A stretch of 43,329 nucleotides of DNA from Nemertoderma westbladi (GCA_032718475.1 JAUCBJ010005303.1:1-43329); one strand, 5' to 3'; counted from the stretch's first letter, positions 16,676 through 28,464 are shown. Numbers and translations are program-made. The notes: generated by a model not told the origin, from the sequence alone.

Positions 16676-19600
16676 TATTCGTTAATAATTCTACATCATT
16701 CGTAAACGAAACTTTCAGGGCATCACTTATTATTAGTATATTCCTTTTCTTAAATATATATCAATGCCCAAATATTTCTTTAAGTATAAATAAATCAATA
16801 ATTAATAATGTCGAGTTAATATTATGTATTATTTTAAACATAGTCATATCTCGGGAGATATTGTTAATATACAGAATCGTTTTAACTATTGTGATTATTT
16901 TAACATGCAAGATATTTGTGTCAATATTTTTATGCGCAATAATGGCCTTAGTTGTATTGTGTCTACATATTGGTATGGCGACTGTACTTATAATGATAAT
17001 ACCGTTACTGATTTTAATATATAAACCATTTTATTATGATATATTTTATTGTAGTAATAAGCGTCATAGGGCCAAATTGCAAATTGTCAAGTATAAAAAA
17101 AGTAGCGAGATAAGAAACTGGACAATAAATATAATAAAGCAGCGTCTACAAAAAGTACTGAAGATAACTGTAACCCTAATTGTTTTAATTTCTGTTCAAT
17201 ATAGTAATATTTCCTTATTCACCTATTGTCTAAATAACCATACTGACTTTATAACGAATATAACTATATTTTATGTAAGTTTAATTTGTGCAATATTTTT
17301 AATATCTGAAACGGAATATTTTAAGTTCAATCAAAAGAAATATGGAAAAAAAGGGCGGCAAATTAGGATAAGCCATAGAATTGTATTAATTATTATAAAA
17401 TTATATAGTACTATGGGGTTATATACTGCAAACACAACTCTAACACTGCATACTTTTACGGAATCTTTCAAAAATCTTCAAAGGATCAGAGAAATTGGAC
17501 CAACTAAAATGGGTTTAAGAATAAATAGAAAGCAAACGACAGAAATGATATATCAAATTATGTTACCATGTATTTTTAGTTTTCAGCTGTATCGTTCTTA
17601 TGTATTAGACACAGTTTTAATATTTATACTCACTTTACATATTCTACTACTAAGAGCAGGAGACATACACCCAAATCCCGGACCTGTACAGATAAACCAA
17701 ATGCACGACTTGAAAACATACTTACAAGCACATACCCATGGGACAATATTTATACACATAAATAGCCGCAGTTTAATTAAACACATGGATGATTTACGTG
17801 ATGCCTTAATGGGGTCCAAAAATGCCATTGTGTCAGTATCGGAGACATGGTTAAAACGTTACCATAGTGATAAGATTATAAGTATTAATGGATTTACAAC
17901 ATACCGCAGGGATCGCAAATCACGGAAGGGGGGTGGAGTAGTAACTTATGTGCCAGATGGAATAAATAGTAAAATACGTCACTACATAAAATCATGTAAT
18001 AGATTAGAATCCATATGGATTGAAATGGATGGATATTTAATTTGTACACTATATAATCCCCCTAGGGTCAAGAAATTTATTTTTTGATAACATATCGGAA
18101 GAGCTAGAACATGCATTAACATTAGAGCCAAATAAAAAAATCGTAATACAGGGAGACTTTATTATAAACATGTTAAAAGATAAACAAAATCCCAAAAAAA
18201 AAACAACTTGAAGATCTACTGAACTTATACTGTATATCACTCATAAATAATGACACCCCTACAAGAATAACAAAAACCACTGAAACACTTATTGATTTAG
18301 TTTGTTCCAACATTGATGCCAAATTAATATCTAATTTTAGCGTACTGCCTTGTGAATTCTCTGATCATGATTTCACTATAATGGAAATAAACCATAAGAT
18401 GAGTAACAGGATAAAACGACAGAACGAATGGGTAACATATAGAGATTTTAAAAACTTTAATGAAAATTTATTTAGGAATGAATTACAGCAGATAAGATGG
18501 GAATCGTTGCTCACGGAATTTGATATAAATAAACAATATGACATGTTTGAAACCAATGTAGAAATAATTCTGAATAAATATGCACCTTACAGAAGGAAAC
18601 TACAAACTAATAGTACATCTGATAAATGCAACAAAGATAGGGAATGGTACACTACAGAACTAGATAATTTTCAAAAAGAAAAATATGCAAAATTTATGCA
18701 GTGGAGACAGACAAAAACCGATTCTGTATATAAACAATATAAGAAATTAAGAAATAAATTTAACTCTTTAAACAGCAACTTAAAAAATAAATATATCAAA
18801 AATAAATTTTTGGAAGCAACAGACAGCAGGAAAAGGTGGCAATTAATCAATAAGATTCTCAACAACAAAAAAATCTAAACCAAATATACAGTCTAAAACA
18901 TCTCGGAAATATTATAATAGATAAACAGAAAATACTAAAAAATTTTTAATGATACCTTTATAAATCTTGGGAACTTTTATCCAAACATTCGACAAAACAT
19001 AAAACAATTTAACTCATCCATAAATAATAGAAATAGCATCGAAGAAAATTTTGCATTTAAATGTATAACACAAATTGAAGTCTTAGAAATAATAAATAAA
19101 TTAAAAGATAACAAATCTAGTGGGCCATCAAATATACCAATTAAAATTATAAAATTAATAGCAACAGATATCCTGGTACCACTGACATATATAATTAATC
19201 AAAGCTTGACCAAATCGATATTTCCAGATAAACTTAAATTAGTTAGTGTAACTCCAGTATACAAAAATGGTGATATTGATGATCCAATAAACTACAGACC
19301 GGTAGCAGTAACATCTCCTTTAGCTAAGGTTTTCGAAAGAATAATTTTTAACCAAATATATACACACATAAATATACACAATTTATTATACTCTAAGCAG
19401 TTTGGATTTAGAAAGGGGTATTCAACAGGGGATGCGATAACATATATAACAGAATCATGGCGGGAAAATTTAAACAAAGGAGAATATGTAGCAGTAGCAT
19501 TTTTGGACCTAAGTAAGGCGTTTAACTCTATAAATAGAAACTTACTCGTACATAAACTTACTAACATGGGTTTTCACAATACGGCAGTTGATCTCATAAG

Positions 19601-20633
19601 AAATTACTTAACTAATAGGCAGCAACGGGTTAAATTGGGTAGCACAAATTCTTCATGGCTGACAGAAACGAAAGGGGTACCACAGGGGACAATACTTGGG
19701 CCTTTACTATTCACAATGTACACAAATGACATTCCTGATATCCATACGAACAATACAAATATAATACAATATGCAGATGACACTGTGATATATACAGCAC
19801 ATGTAACTCCTCAAACTGCGGTAAATGTTCTAGAAACTGAAATTCTAAAACTAAATAAAACCTTTGAAGAACACCACCTCAAACTAAATCCATCAAAAAC
19901 TGAATTTTTACTACTCTCACCTAAGGAGAATAAATCAGAATCTGTTTTAACATTAAATATAGGGGGAACAAAACCAATATCTCAATCTCAATCAGTTAAA
20001 TATTTAGGAGTACAAATAGACAAAAAACTACAATGGAAAGAATATATGGAACATATCTTACAAAAGATGACTGTAAGTATTTCATGTTTGCGTAATATTA
20101 AGGGGCAATTAACAAACAGGACAAAGATACATATATATAAGGCTCTTACAATTCCATATCACAATTACTGTTGTCAGCTACTAATATCACTACATGATAA
20201 ATATGGTTATAAAGAAGCACTATACAAATTCGAAAAAGTTCAAAACTATGCATTACGGACAATATTTGGCAAAAAAATAAAAGATACGACTGGTACTGAA
20301 CTCAGGGAAAGAGCAAGAATTCCATTGCTGGCTGCTTTACGGGAATACTTTGGTCTTATATATTTCTTCAAATACATATATAAATTATCGCGACCATTCA
20401 AAACACTGCACTTACCTTTTCAATCTAATAAAAATCTAATTATAAACTCAAGAACAAAAAATATCAAGATTCCCAAAACTAAAAACAGATATGGACATGA
20501 AAGTTTAGTAGTAAATCTAATAAAAATCTGGAACAAATTGCCCAAAGATGCAAGGATCTGCACAGCAATAAACGCATTTAAAAATAAAATAAAATTACTA
20601 TATCTATATCAATATAAAAGAGATGATACATAA
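16676..20633 (+). pseudogene. LINE ORF2: hydrophobic leader, 2A, APE endonuclease, RT (frameshifted)
   Basis: The frame is open from about 16676, after a stop just upstream. Some 325 residues rich in Ile, Leu and Phe, with several putative membrane helices, precede AGDIHPNPGP (17656-17685). The endonuclease follows (HINSRSL, the catalytic-Glu motif SETWL, YRRDR, GGG). The frame breaks near 18070 in a T-rich run, resumes (VIQGDFIIN, where the family has GDFN), breaks again near 18200 in A9, resumes through SDHDF, and breaks near 18865 and 18930-18950. RT is then intact from about 18990 to TAA 20631-20633: SSGPSNIP, NYRPVAVTSPLAKVFE, FLDLSKAFNSI, GVPQGTILGPLLF, and YADD at 19770-19781. The Asn-to-Ile change in the GDFN motif should disable the endonuclease. 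The start codon is unclear; the first in-frame ATG is near 16939. Confidence 0.82.
17656..17685 (+). other. 2A-like ribosome-skipping motif (AGDIHPNPGP)
   Basis: The motif matches the 2A core D-(V/I)-E-x-N-P-G-P with His-Pro in place of Glu-x. The hydrophobic LLLRAG just before it is typical. 2A sequences release the upstream peptide at the final Gly-Pro during translation and are known in N-terminal parts of invertebrate non-LTR ORF2s. Here skipping would free a hydrophobic polypeptide of about 270-330 residues from the endonuclease-RT. Activity with the H-P variant is not proven by sequence. Confidence 0.7.
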
Positions 20634-20908
20634 ATATTCCGCGTCACTCCCTACCTTGTGCTTTGTTGTTCTATTAATTGTATTAGTGTAATTTGTAGTG
20701 TAATATTAGTTAAATATATGTCTTAATATTGGATAATAATTATTATGTATGTACTAGAATATAATGTTACATAGTAGCATTGGCGCTGTGACGCTTAATC
20801 ACTCAAATTATCAGTGTGTACTTTTGTGCGTACTGCCTCAATAGAGTTTTAGCTATATTGAGTTTTTAACGTGATTAAAAGAAATAAAACTAAACTAAAA
20901 CTAAACTT
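20634..20908 (+). other. LINE 3' UTR and AAACT-rich tail
   Basis: The sequence after the ORF2 stop has no coding content and ends in a short A/C/T repeat (AAAACTAAACTAAAACTAAA, about 20886-20905), as expected for the 3' terminus of a CR1/L2-like element. The exact end and target-site duplication could not be fixed. Confidence 0.55.
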
Positions 20909-21671
20909 AACGTTTTACTGCTTTTACTGTCGGTTATTCATTATATTTGTTGATGGAATATTATATTTGGAATACTGATAAATAATCAGACACACCAATC
21001 TTCTTGATATACTAAAGGTTAGAGAGACCGGTTACATATAACAATTGCGACTTACATTAAGTGGTTTGAAGTGAATCTAATGCTATTTTATAGGCCCTAC
21101 ACGTATTGTCTGTTGTTCTCCTTATATGTGACTAAAATTAGTGAAGGTCGGCAGATTAGTGTGCAGCATTGTGCAGTATTGTGTATGATCGTGATTGATA
21201 ACAAAGCATCTCCTAAAGAATGCGCCATATACGTGAATCTATAGCCATCCCGTTGTGTCTAGTTTAAGTCATAACTCTGTTTATATATTTAAAGCGCCAC
21301 GTCCTAAAGGAACTGTTAATATTTCCCGAAAGTGAATAATATTTGTCAGAGATTATATATATTACGATCAGTCGGATAATACAGTAGGCCTACCCCGCAA
21401 TACGGTTAGGCTTCCGAACCCAGTCTCCCGGGTATATCCAGAGGGTGAATGATCGCGCATAGACTGGCTTCGGCTAATGTAGTGTATCAAATACTTGTCA
21501 TAGGTTAAAGACTATCTATCATCTAAAAGACATCCCAATTTGGCAGGTTAAACTGCTAAAGGTCTGAAAGCGCGAACAGTCTGTCACAAAATCTATACTC
21601 ACCATACGATATTGCAGTGGGAATAAAGGCAGTGCAATAAATTGCAGTGATCATGGAATGATCTAAAAACT
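20909..21671. other. Non-coding interval, nothing recognised
   Basis: This is 760 bp of AT-rich sequence without a coding frame, RNA gene or repeat that I can match elsewhere in the window. Confidence 0.5.
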
Positions 21672-21863
21672 TCATGGTACAATGGAATGGCCTTTGTAAA
21701 TTTTTTCCCATTGGTCCGAGGCAGAACGCTGAACTGCATAAGGAATGACAACAATGAGAGGAATCTTCTTATCTTTTGATACGGATTCTAGGAGGGCATG
21801 CCCCTTACCACTGTTCATTAAATGGTTGAATTCATTGGCCTGTGATATAAACTTTTGAAACAT
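21672..21863 (-). pseudogene. Terminal-exon-like coding fragment, unknown protein (63 aa)
   Basis: On the minus strand a pyrimidine-rich ATTTCAG acceptor (ending at 21864) precedes 63 codons ending in TGA (21672-21674). The peptide (for example SGKGHALLESVSKDKKIPL, then VVIPYAVQRSASDQWEKIYK) looks like a real globular protein end rather than a random frame. I cannot name the family. About 20 bp upstream on the minus strand the sequence becomes a LINE fragment in the opposite orientation, so any earlier exons would lie beyond it. It could be the last exon of a host gene or a displaced copy of one. Confidence 0.35.
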
Positions 21864-21882
21864 CTGAAATGCAACTTCGGAA

Positions 21883-22353
21883 CCACCAATTTGGAAGTCA
21901 CCGAGAATTAATCGGAAACTTAAGGTCTGATTATTTAGAGCAGCAGTAGTTCCAGTACTCATCTATGGGAGTCCATGCTTGGCTCTAACTGCTGAGGACA
22001 CCAAATCTCTGGATGGCACATTCACAAGAATGCTACACCGGGTTCATTGTGTCAATGCACACATCTCCAACCAGACACTATATAACATTGGAGGTGTCTC
22101 ATTGGTTCCCCCAAGCTTGACACTAGGACAAAATCACCTCCGCTTTGCAGGACATTGCTATCGCTGTAAGGACCAGCCAGTGCATAATGTTGTACTTTGG
22201 CAGCCTCATGGAGTGAATAAGCATGATGGACAGCCCATGACTTTCTTGAGACGCATCTTAAAGGACACTGGCCTTGAATATGCGGATGATCTAGCAAATG
22301 TCATGGGTGATAGGGAATTGTGGCGGCGCAATTTTGTCGCCAAGCCAGCATAG
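21883..22353 (+). pseudogene. Non-LTR RT C-terminal fragment (family L1x)
   Basis: The translation reads WKSPRINRKLKV, a stop, then LFRAAVV and YGSPCLALTAEDTKSLDG. It continues to LRFAGHCYRCKDQPV, RRILKDTGLEYADDLA and DRELWRRNF. This is the conserved end of a LINE reverse-transcriptase protein: the ...LLYG..CWALTA.D and LR..GH..R motifs. One in-frame TGA lies near 21924. The same family occurs on the minus strand at 31797-32258, 34351-34678 and 41570-41905. Confidence 0.75.
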
Positions 22354-22552
22354 CATTCTTAAAAATGCAGCTGCAATGCAGCATGTCAGCAATGCAGCTG
22401 CTAGTAGTCGGAACCATCGATTATATGTTTTAGTTTATTATCATAAATAACATCAGTTACCACTAAATTTAATAAATGTGCAGCATTAAATCAAATCAAA
22501 TATAATTTCTAATCAAATCAATCAAACCTGATTATCGGATTATCTGCTCCGC

Positions 22553-24628
22553 TATGGCGCCCATAGTGAGCGCCTCCGAGACACAGTTGCTGCAATCACC
22601 CGGACTCTAGCGAATGTATTCGTACCGTGGGAGTCTGTCCGGGCACTTATGTCTGGCCGACTGATCGCGCTGGATAAGTGTCCGGGTGTGCGGCCCATCG
22701 GAATCGGGGAGTGTCTCCGGCGTATAATGGCCGCGATCACAGGGGATGACGTCACCATCACGTGTGGCGCCGAACAGCTGTCGGCGGGGACCTCCGCAGG
22801 AGTCGAGGCTGCGATACACTCGATGTCGTCGCTGTTCGAGGATAACAGTGACTCGGGTTGGGGGGTGCTACTGGTGGACGCGGCCAACGCGTTCAACTCG
22901 CTCAACCGGGTAGCTGCGTTGTGGAACGCGCGCTGCCTGTGGCCTCGATGCTCTACATTCCTGTTTAACAGTTATCGGGGCCACAGTATCCTTGTCATGA
23001 AGGGGACTGATGCAATTATATTCAGCGCGGAGGGCGTTACCCAGGGCGACTCCCTTGCAATGCTGCTGTACGCCATCGGAGCCCTCCCGTTGATCCGGAG
23101 TTTACAGTCCCCTACAGTCCGGGAGAGTTGGTACGCCGACGATTCTGGCGGGGCGGGTGAACTCCCAGACTTACTACGGTGGTTTGAGAAGCTGCTCAAA
23201 CTCGGCCCAGCTTTTGGTTACTTCCCCGAGACGTCCAAATGCTACCTCGTAGTCGACCCCGAGTACGAGGACGAGGCTCGCAGAGTCTTCAGTGGCCACC
23301 AGATAAAGATTGTAATGGGTCACCGGTTTCTCGGGGGGTTTCTCGGGAGTTCGGGAGAACGACGCCAGTATGTGCGGGCGAAGGTGGCTGCGTGGGTAGA
23401 GGCGACGGACGCACTGGCGACGATGGCTGAATCCCAACCACAGGCGGCCTTCTCCGCCATGGTCTGCTCGTTACAGCGTGAGTGGGCGTATCTCCAGAGG
23501 GTCACCGTCGACTGCGAAGAGGAGTACGCCGTTCTAGAGACAGCCATCGCCCAAAGATTCCTTCCTGCAGTGATCGGAGGAAGCATAACTCCGGCAGAAC
23601 GAAAACTGTTTAGTTTGTCCCCACAACAAGGAGGTCTAGGACTGCGAAATCCGGTAGCCGAGGCAAAACCGTCGTACCTCGTATCCTTGCACGGGACCCA
23701 GTTCCTGAGTAGCGCGATGGCCGGCACCGAGGAATTCGACCTCCCAGCCCACCGGGACTGCTTGGCGAAGGCGAGGAAGGTCGACTGAGACGACCAGAAA
23801 CTGACCGAGATCTCAGAGTTCGAGGAGGCACTGGGGGCGATGACCGAACGCTGCTGCCGCACTATCCGCCGAGCGGCGGAGTACAAAACCGGTAGCTGGA
23901 TCTCGTCGATTCCCCGGGCGGACCTCCAGTACGATCTATCCCCACGTGAGTTTCGTGACGCGATCGCCGTGCGATACGGAAGTCCCCTCCTTGGAGTACA
24001 CAGCCGGTGCGACGGATGCGGGGCTGCCTTCGACCTGAACCATGGGTTGAACTGTAAGAAGGGCGGCCTCGTCATCCAGCGCCACAATGAGCTGAGAGAC
24101 ACTGTGGGCGACCTCGCGGCGTTGGCGTTTGGGCCACGCAATGTAATGCTGGAGCCAGTAGTAAGGGAGCAGTTGGAGGAAGGTGACGGGACAGGACTGC
24201 GGTGCGATGTAGGTATTAGGGGCGCGTTTAACGTGCAGACTCAGGCGTTGATCGATATCAGGTCAACCAACCTTGACGCCGAGTCGTACATTAACCGCGC
24301 TCCTATGACCGTTCTCGAGGCGGCGGAGGACGAGAAGAAGCGGCTATATGCGGCTGCTGTAGCAGCTCGTCGCGGTGATTTCTCTCCCTTCGTGGCTTCG
24401 TGCGACGGAGTGTTGGCACCGCAGGCCAATAGACTGCTCAGAGTCATAGCCACCAGACTCCATGCATCCTGGGGGGAACCCTACGCGACAGTCATGGGAT
24501 GGGTCCGGACGCGAATATTATTCACCATCGTCCGTGGCACATCCCACTGTCTGCGCGGATCCCGCATGCGGTGGCGCAGTGGCCTGGAGGTAGAGGACGG
24601 TGCTGGTCTCCCCTCCATGGCGGATTAG
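22553..24628 (+). pseudogene. RLE-type non-LTR retrotransposon ORF, one internal stop
   Basis: Coding homology starts at about 22553 (YGAHSERLR) in a frame open to TAG 24626-24628 except for one TGA at 23786-23788. RT motifs are LIALDKCPGVRPIGIGECLR, LLVDAANAFNSLNR (motif A), GVTQGDSLAM (motif B) and WYADD (23129-23143, motif C). After the stop come a CCHC finger (C-x2-C-x7-H-x3-C), RHNELRD, and a D-(x)n-D-x-R pattern (RCDVGIRG...ALIDIRST). These fit the restriction-like endonuclease region of R2/R4/NeSL-type elements. The N-terminal DNA-binding region is missing, so this is a 5'-truncated insertion. Its GC-rich codons contrast sharply with the AT-rich flanks, suggesting recent arrival. TGA may derive from a CGA codon. 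Confidence 0.78.
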
Positions 24629-24908
24629 AACAGTAGTACAGCAGCAAGTACTGAAGTAGCAAGTATGTAGGCCAGTAAATACGTTTTGAATTTCCCTCCA
24701 ATTTTCACTTTTTTCACTTTTTTCATCACTTTTTTATTATTTAAACTGTAATTGCAATTGGTGATGGGTTTCTCTCATTGTATGTCTATTCATAATTATA
24801 TGTTTATATCAAACCTGATCTAATAATCTATGATCTGATAATCTAATCAAATAATTTACTTTCTGGTATCTCAGACTGCACTTACAAAATAACAAATATT
24901 TAAAGTGA
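24629..24908. other. 3' UTR of the RLE element and AT-rich spacer
   Basis: GC content falls sharply soon after the stop codon. Repeated CACTTTTTTC motifs (about 24706-24735) and AATCTAAT-like repeats may be the element's 3' end. No gene is seen. Confidence 0.45.
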
Positions 24909-25735
24909 TTGGGTGAATATTATCAAAGTGCGCTACTGCAGCCAAATAATAGCAATGCTAGTGTAGTCCAACTATACCAGCTAGAGAACCATGGATTGGG
25001 GAGCGGGAAAACTATAAATAGTGCACTAAATATAAGTTCTAAATCATCATCTGCCCCAAAATCTATAAATGTAAAATCGAGTGATGGTACTGTGAAAAAC
25101 TTATCAAACCCAGATGACATTGCGAATGAGTTGAATACATTTTTTACATCCGTTAATTACAAACGTTGATTAACGTACATCCGTACATTAATTATAAAAT
25201 CCCAAAATAATTTGCTAATACAGAAACTTCCCCTGTATAAGTCCAGTATTTCCTACTCCAATTAAAAAACCATTCTGCCAGAAATGATCCATTTCCAGTA
25301 ACTCTTGTTAAAATAGGTGCCAGTAATTTATCACACCATCTGTCCAACATATTTCATAATTCTTTATCTGTTGGTTATTTTCCAGATATCATTAAACAAG
25401 CCAGAGTTACTCCCGTCTTTAAATTGGAATATCCCAAGGTTATAAGCAATTACCGTCCCATTCTGTACTCCCTGTATTGAGTAAATTTTTTGAAAAATAA
25501 TAGAAATTCAATTAACATCACATTTACATATAAATTTTCAGTTCTAACAGATAACCAATACGGATTTAGGAAAGGTCTCAAAACAACAGATGCTCTATTA
25601 AATGAGATTGCAAATTTACGCAATGCGCTTGATAATTCAGATGCTAGTATAGTTATTTTTGTAGATCTAAATAAAGCGTTCGATACGCTCAACCATAAAA
25701 TTTTATTACAACAATTTGAACTATGGTATAAGAGG
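24909..25735 (+). pseudogene. Degraded Jockey/CR1-like LINE fragment (pre-RT and RT start)
   Basis: The first part (24909-25169) has the linker typical before a LINE RT (SSSAPKSINVKSSDGTVKNL, then DIANELNTFFTSV). After several frameshifts and stops, RT motifs appear: LPVLSKFFEKI, QYGFRKGLKTTDALLNEI and FVDLNKAFDTLNHK (motif A). The fragment ends near 25735, where it joins unrelated repeat sequence, so motifs B and C are absent. It is non-functional. Confidence 0.72.
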
Positions 25736-25750
25736 GTAGGTGTAAAAGTA

Positions 25751-25838
25751 GGTGGATCCGAATCCGCATCCCAAAATTATCAATTAAGGGAAAGGAGCAG
25801 GTTACAGTGGTACGTTATTTTAACCAAAACAATAAACT
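25751..25838. repeat. Short fragment of the 1.3-kb dispersed repeat
   Basis: The block AAGGGAAAGGAGCAGGTTAC...AACCAAAACAATAAAC is shared with 28013-28065 and 41131-41185 inside the two long copies of the dispersed repeat. It is preceded by GGATCCGAATCCGCAT, echoed by GAATCCGGATCCGCGT near 25927. Confidence 0.6.
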
Positions 25839-25840
25839 AA

Positions 25841-26540
25841 AGTCAATAGAACATGTTATAGTTTTATTTATGGAGTTATAGAAATGTAAAAAAAATCGAC
25901 TTCCGTAGAGACAATGTTATATGTAGAATCCGGATCCGCGTTTTACTCTGACCCGGCTTACCACACTTAGCACATAAGTGGCTTACCACACTTAGCTTAG
26001 TCAGAAACTGTCGTTCTAGCCCATAGGGTCTTGCAATAAAGAAAAATATAGGCCTACATATTGTAAAACTTTAAATGCGTTTTTCTCAGAACGTCTTTTT
26101 TTGATATAATCCATTTCTACTTGACATGCCACATATGTCTTATCCCCAATTGGTAAGTTAATCAGTAGATTGCAATTCCAACGCGTAGGTATCCAATCAG
26201 TCCAAATCCTATTGAAATCAATGTCAGAGGAGGGCTCTCAATAATGTAAAGATTGCAGCGAAATAGCTTATGAGTTATATGATAATAATATATATATATT
26301 TTAGATATATTATAGATATATAATAATTTATGAGTTATAGCAGCTAGTAATTTTTATTTGATAGTCAAAGTAGCTAGTAATTATTCACTAGCTAGTTTTT
26401 TATATTTTACATATTATATATAGTTTTACATATTTTACTTATTTAGGCCTATTTTACTTATTACTAGATTTATTTATCTTTTTATTAGTCATTTCGAGAA
26501 TATTGATGATATGGAAATTGTCTAAATAAAAGGGGCACTA
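25841..26540. other. AT-rich non-coding interval
   Basis: No gene is recognised. The interval includes TA-rich microsatellite sequence (about 26287-26330) and short GCTTACCACACTTAGC duplicates near 25954 and 25980. Confidence 0.5.
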
Positions 26541-27000
26541 CAAATTTTCTTTTGTCATTTTAAGATCACTATCTACCTTTAAAAACATTAGCTACCATAA
26601 TAAAAAATAATAGCTAACCTCTCTCAGAAGGTGAAATAATTTATGTTCTTGAACAAAAAACCATCTTGATAATATCCATTAACATGGTCTAAAATATTAT
26701 TTTGTAATGTTAAGATCACTAGCTACCTTTAAAAACACTAGCTACCATAATAAAAAATAATAGGTAACCTATCTGAGAGGGTGAAATTTATGTTCTAGAA
26801 CGAAAAACATCATGATAATATCCAATAACATGGTAAAAAATTGATGAAAAATTAGGTACCAAAAATTTCGTTTTGTAATTAAAAAAACAGTAGCTACCTA
26901 AAAGAAATCACTAGCTACCATAAAAAAACAATAGCTAACGTCTAACAGAAGATGACATTAATGTTATAAAACAAAAAACCTCAAGATAATAGCCATTAAC
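26540..27000. repeat. Three diverged ~160-bp tandem units
   Basis: Three consecutive units (about 26540-26690, 26695-26840 and 26865-27000) share ACTAGCTACC(T/A), TAGCTACCATAATAAAAAAT, a GAAGGTGAAAT-like block and AACAAAAAACCATC...ATAATATCCA. Divergence between units is substantial, so the array is old. Confidence 0.7.
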
Positions 27001-27049
27001 ATTGTCAAATAAATGGTTAAAAAGTGGGTACCCATAACATAGTAGTACC

Positions 27050-27185
27050 GGTTATCTCCCCACCACGGTAACCCGGCTCAATGATTGCTATAAACGATCC
27101 CGTCCCGATCTCATTCACAAATAAATCATCTGAATCCTCACGGTACTGGTGTAACCGGACAAATGTTTCCTTGGAAGATAATTCC
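27050..27185 (-). pseudogene. Truncated exon-2 copy of the 316-2506 gene family
   Basis: The minus-strand peptide (RELSSKETFVRLHQYRED, then GTGSFIAIIEPGYRGG) aligns with exon 2 of the first gene (DLLSATTF..., GVGSFIALLEPGFRG). The acceptor is at the same position: a T-rich tract and AG just before the GGAATTATC start. The copy is cut off after GYRGGE. The downstream half of exon 2 is absent. Confidence 0.7.
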
Positions 27186-28433
27186 CTAAAAAAAAACAAT
27201 CATAAATATAATATATGAAATCTATGGAAATTTAAATGATTTAATTTATTTTATATCACCTGGTTACATTGATCAATATTTATATAGTCACAATAATTTA
27301 TTACAGATGTGTCACATCAATATGAGGAAATTATAAATCGCCTCTAATAAATTTCATATAAATAAAATACATTTGATAATATAATAATATAAATGTGTAC
27401 ATGGTCTGTACTTGTAATTGTTTTTGCCTTATAAATCACAAAATTATATGAATATAAGTAACTTAGAATTAGTAATTAAGTACTGCATACTGTCACATAT
27501 TGCAGTTAATATTATTATTTTTATTGTTAAAATTTACATTATTTCCCGGGAGCTACCGGTAAATAAGATTTGCATTATTTTCCTAGGTAAATGGGGATTA
27601 TTGCTCTTCGACCAGTCCTTTTCGTGCTGTAACGGTAACCAATACTATTTTGGAACATTTTATTTATTTTATGAGTAGCAGGACTAGTAAAATGACATCA
27701 AGTAATTAATAATCTTAAAATAAATGAATATGTTCCAAAATATTGTGTGTATTAATTAAATTTAATAAATGGCCTAGCCTTCAGGCTGAAGCGGATGCAA
27801 ATATCTGCACATTTTTAAAATAAAATTACATATTGTCAGATTGTACGATAAATAAAACACATTGTTTTCCTTTTCGCATCTCGATCCGATTTAAATACCT
27901 CCCTTGCTGCACTCGGTCGGTAAATAACATATCTCGGGGTGAAGGTAAAAACAATAAACATGATAACTTTACCAAACCCAAAAACAATAAACAGCCACTT
28001 TACTAATTGAGGGAAAGGAGCAGGTTACAGAGGCGAGCTTTTCTAACCAAAACAATAAACGATCACTTTACTAATTGAGGGAAACCATATGGTCAGACAG
28101 TCGGTAGAAAAAATGTTAATGAAAAAAAATTGTAAAAAGCGTTTCATAAAATAAGCGGAACCGGTATATATATAAATATATACCTAGACAGATATTTAAG
28201 TGTTTTAAGGGACAGTCCCCAAACTGCCAAAGTAACAATACCCGCCCGCAGTAGTTATTACAGTACCGGTAATGCAGCCAACATGAGTCTGTCAGTCTGT
28301 GGTCTAAGACTACATCTAATGGAAGCTGTTGTCAGGTTTTGTGTTTATACACCTATAGGCTATGCTATGGCATGTATGGTACACCAATACAGCAATACTG
28401 GTGAACCACTAAAATAAATAACAGTTGACAGTA
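27050..28433. repeat. Dispersed repeat, copy 1 (about 1.38 kb)
   Basis: This is collinear in direct orientation with 40274-41553, with small indels. Part of it (about 27050-27552) also matches, inverted, 37986-38026 plus 38949-39393. One end of the repeat is an exon-2-like fragment of the four-exon gene with its intron, so the repeat was built from a gene piece plus intron sequence. Confidence 0.85.
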
Positions 28434-28464
28434 ATACTGCAGTTGTTAAAAATCAGGGTTGGCA

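Larger units (their letters stand above)
14382..20908 (+). mobile_element. CR1/L2-like non-LTR retrotransposon with 2A motif
   Basis: ORF1 has a SAP motif and an SGNH-esterase-like domain. ORF2 has a hydrophobic leader, a 2A-like NPGP motif, an APE-type endonuclease and reverse transcriptase, followed by a 3' UTR ending in an AAACT-rich tail. ORF1 esterase domains and 2A-like motifs are both known from CR1/L2-related non-LTR elements of invertebrates. The 5' end is not defined and could reach back to about 14080. The element is nearly full length but carries several frameshifts, mostly in A or T homopolymers. Confidence 0.85.

Noticed and set aside
26540-27000. CRISPR-like array of regularly spaced repeats
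   Set aside because: The units are long, diverged and contiguous with no unique spacers, in a eukaryotic context; it is an old tandem repeat.
27418-27678. 86-codon plus-strand frame
   Set aside because: Lies inside the dispersed repeat, is broken in the copy near 40.6 kb and encodes no recognisable domain.
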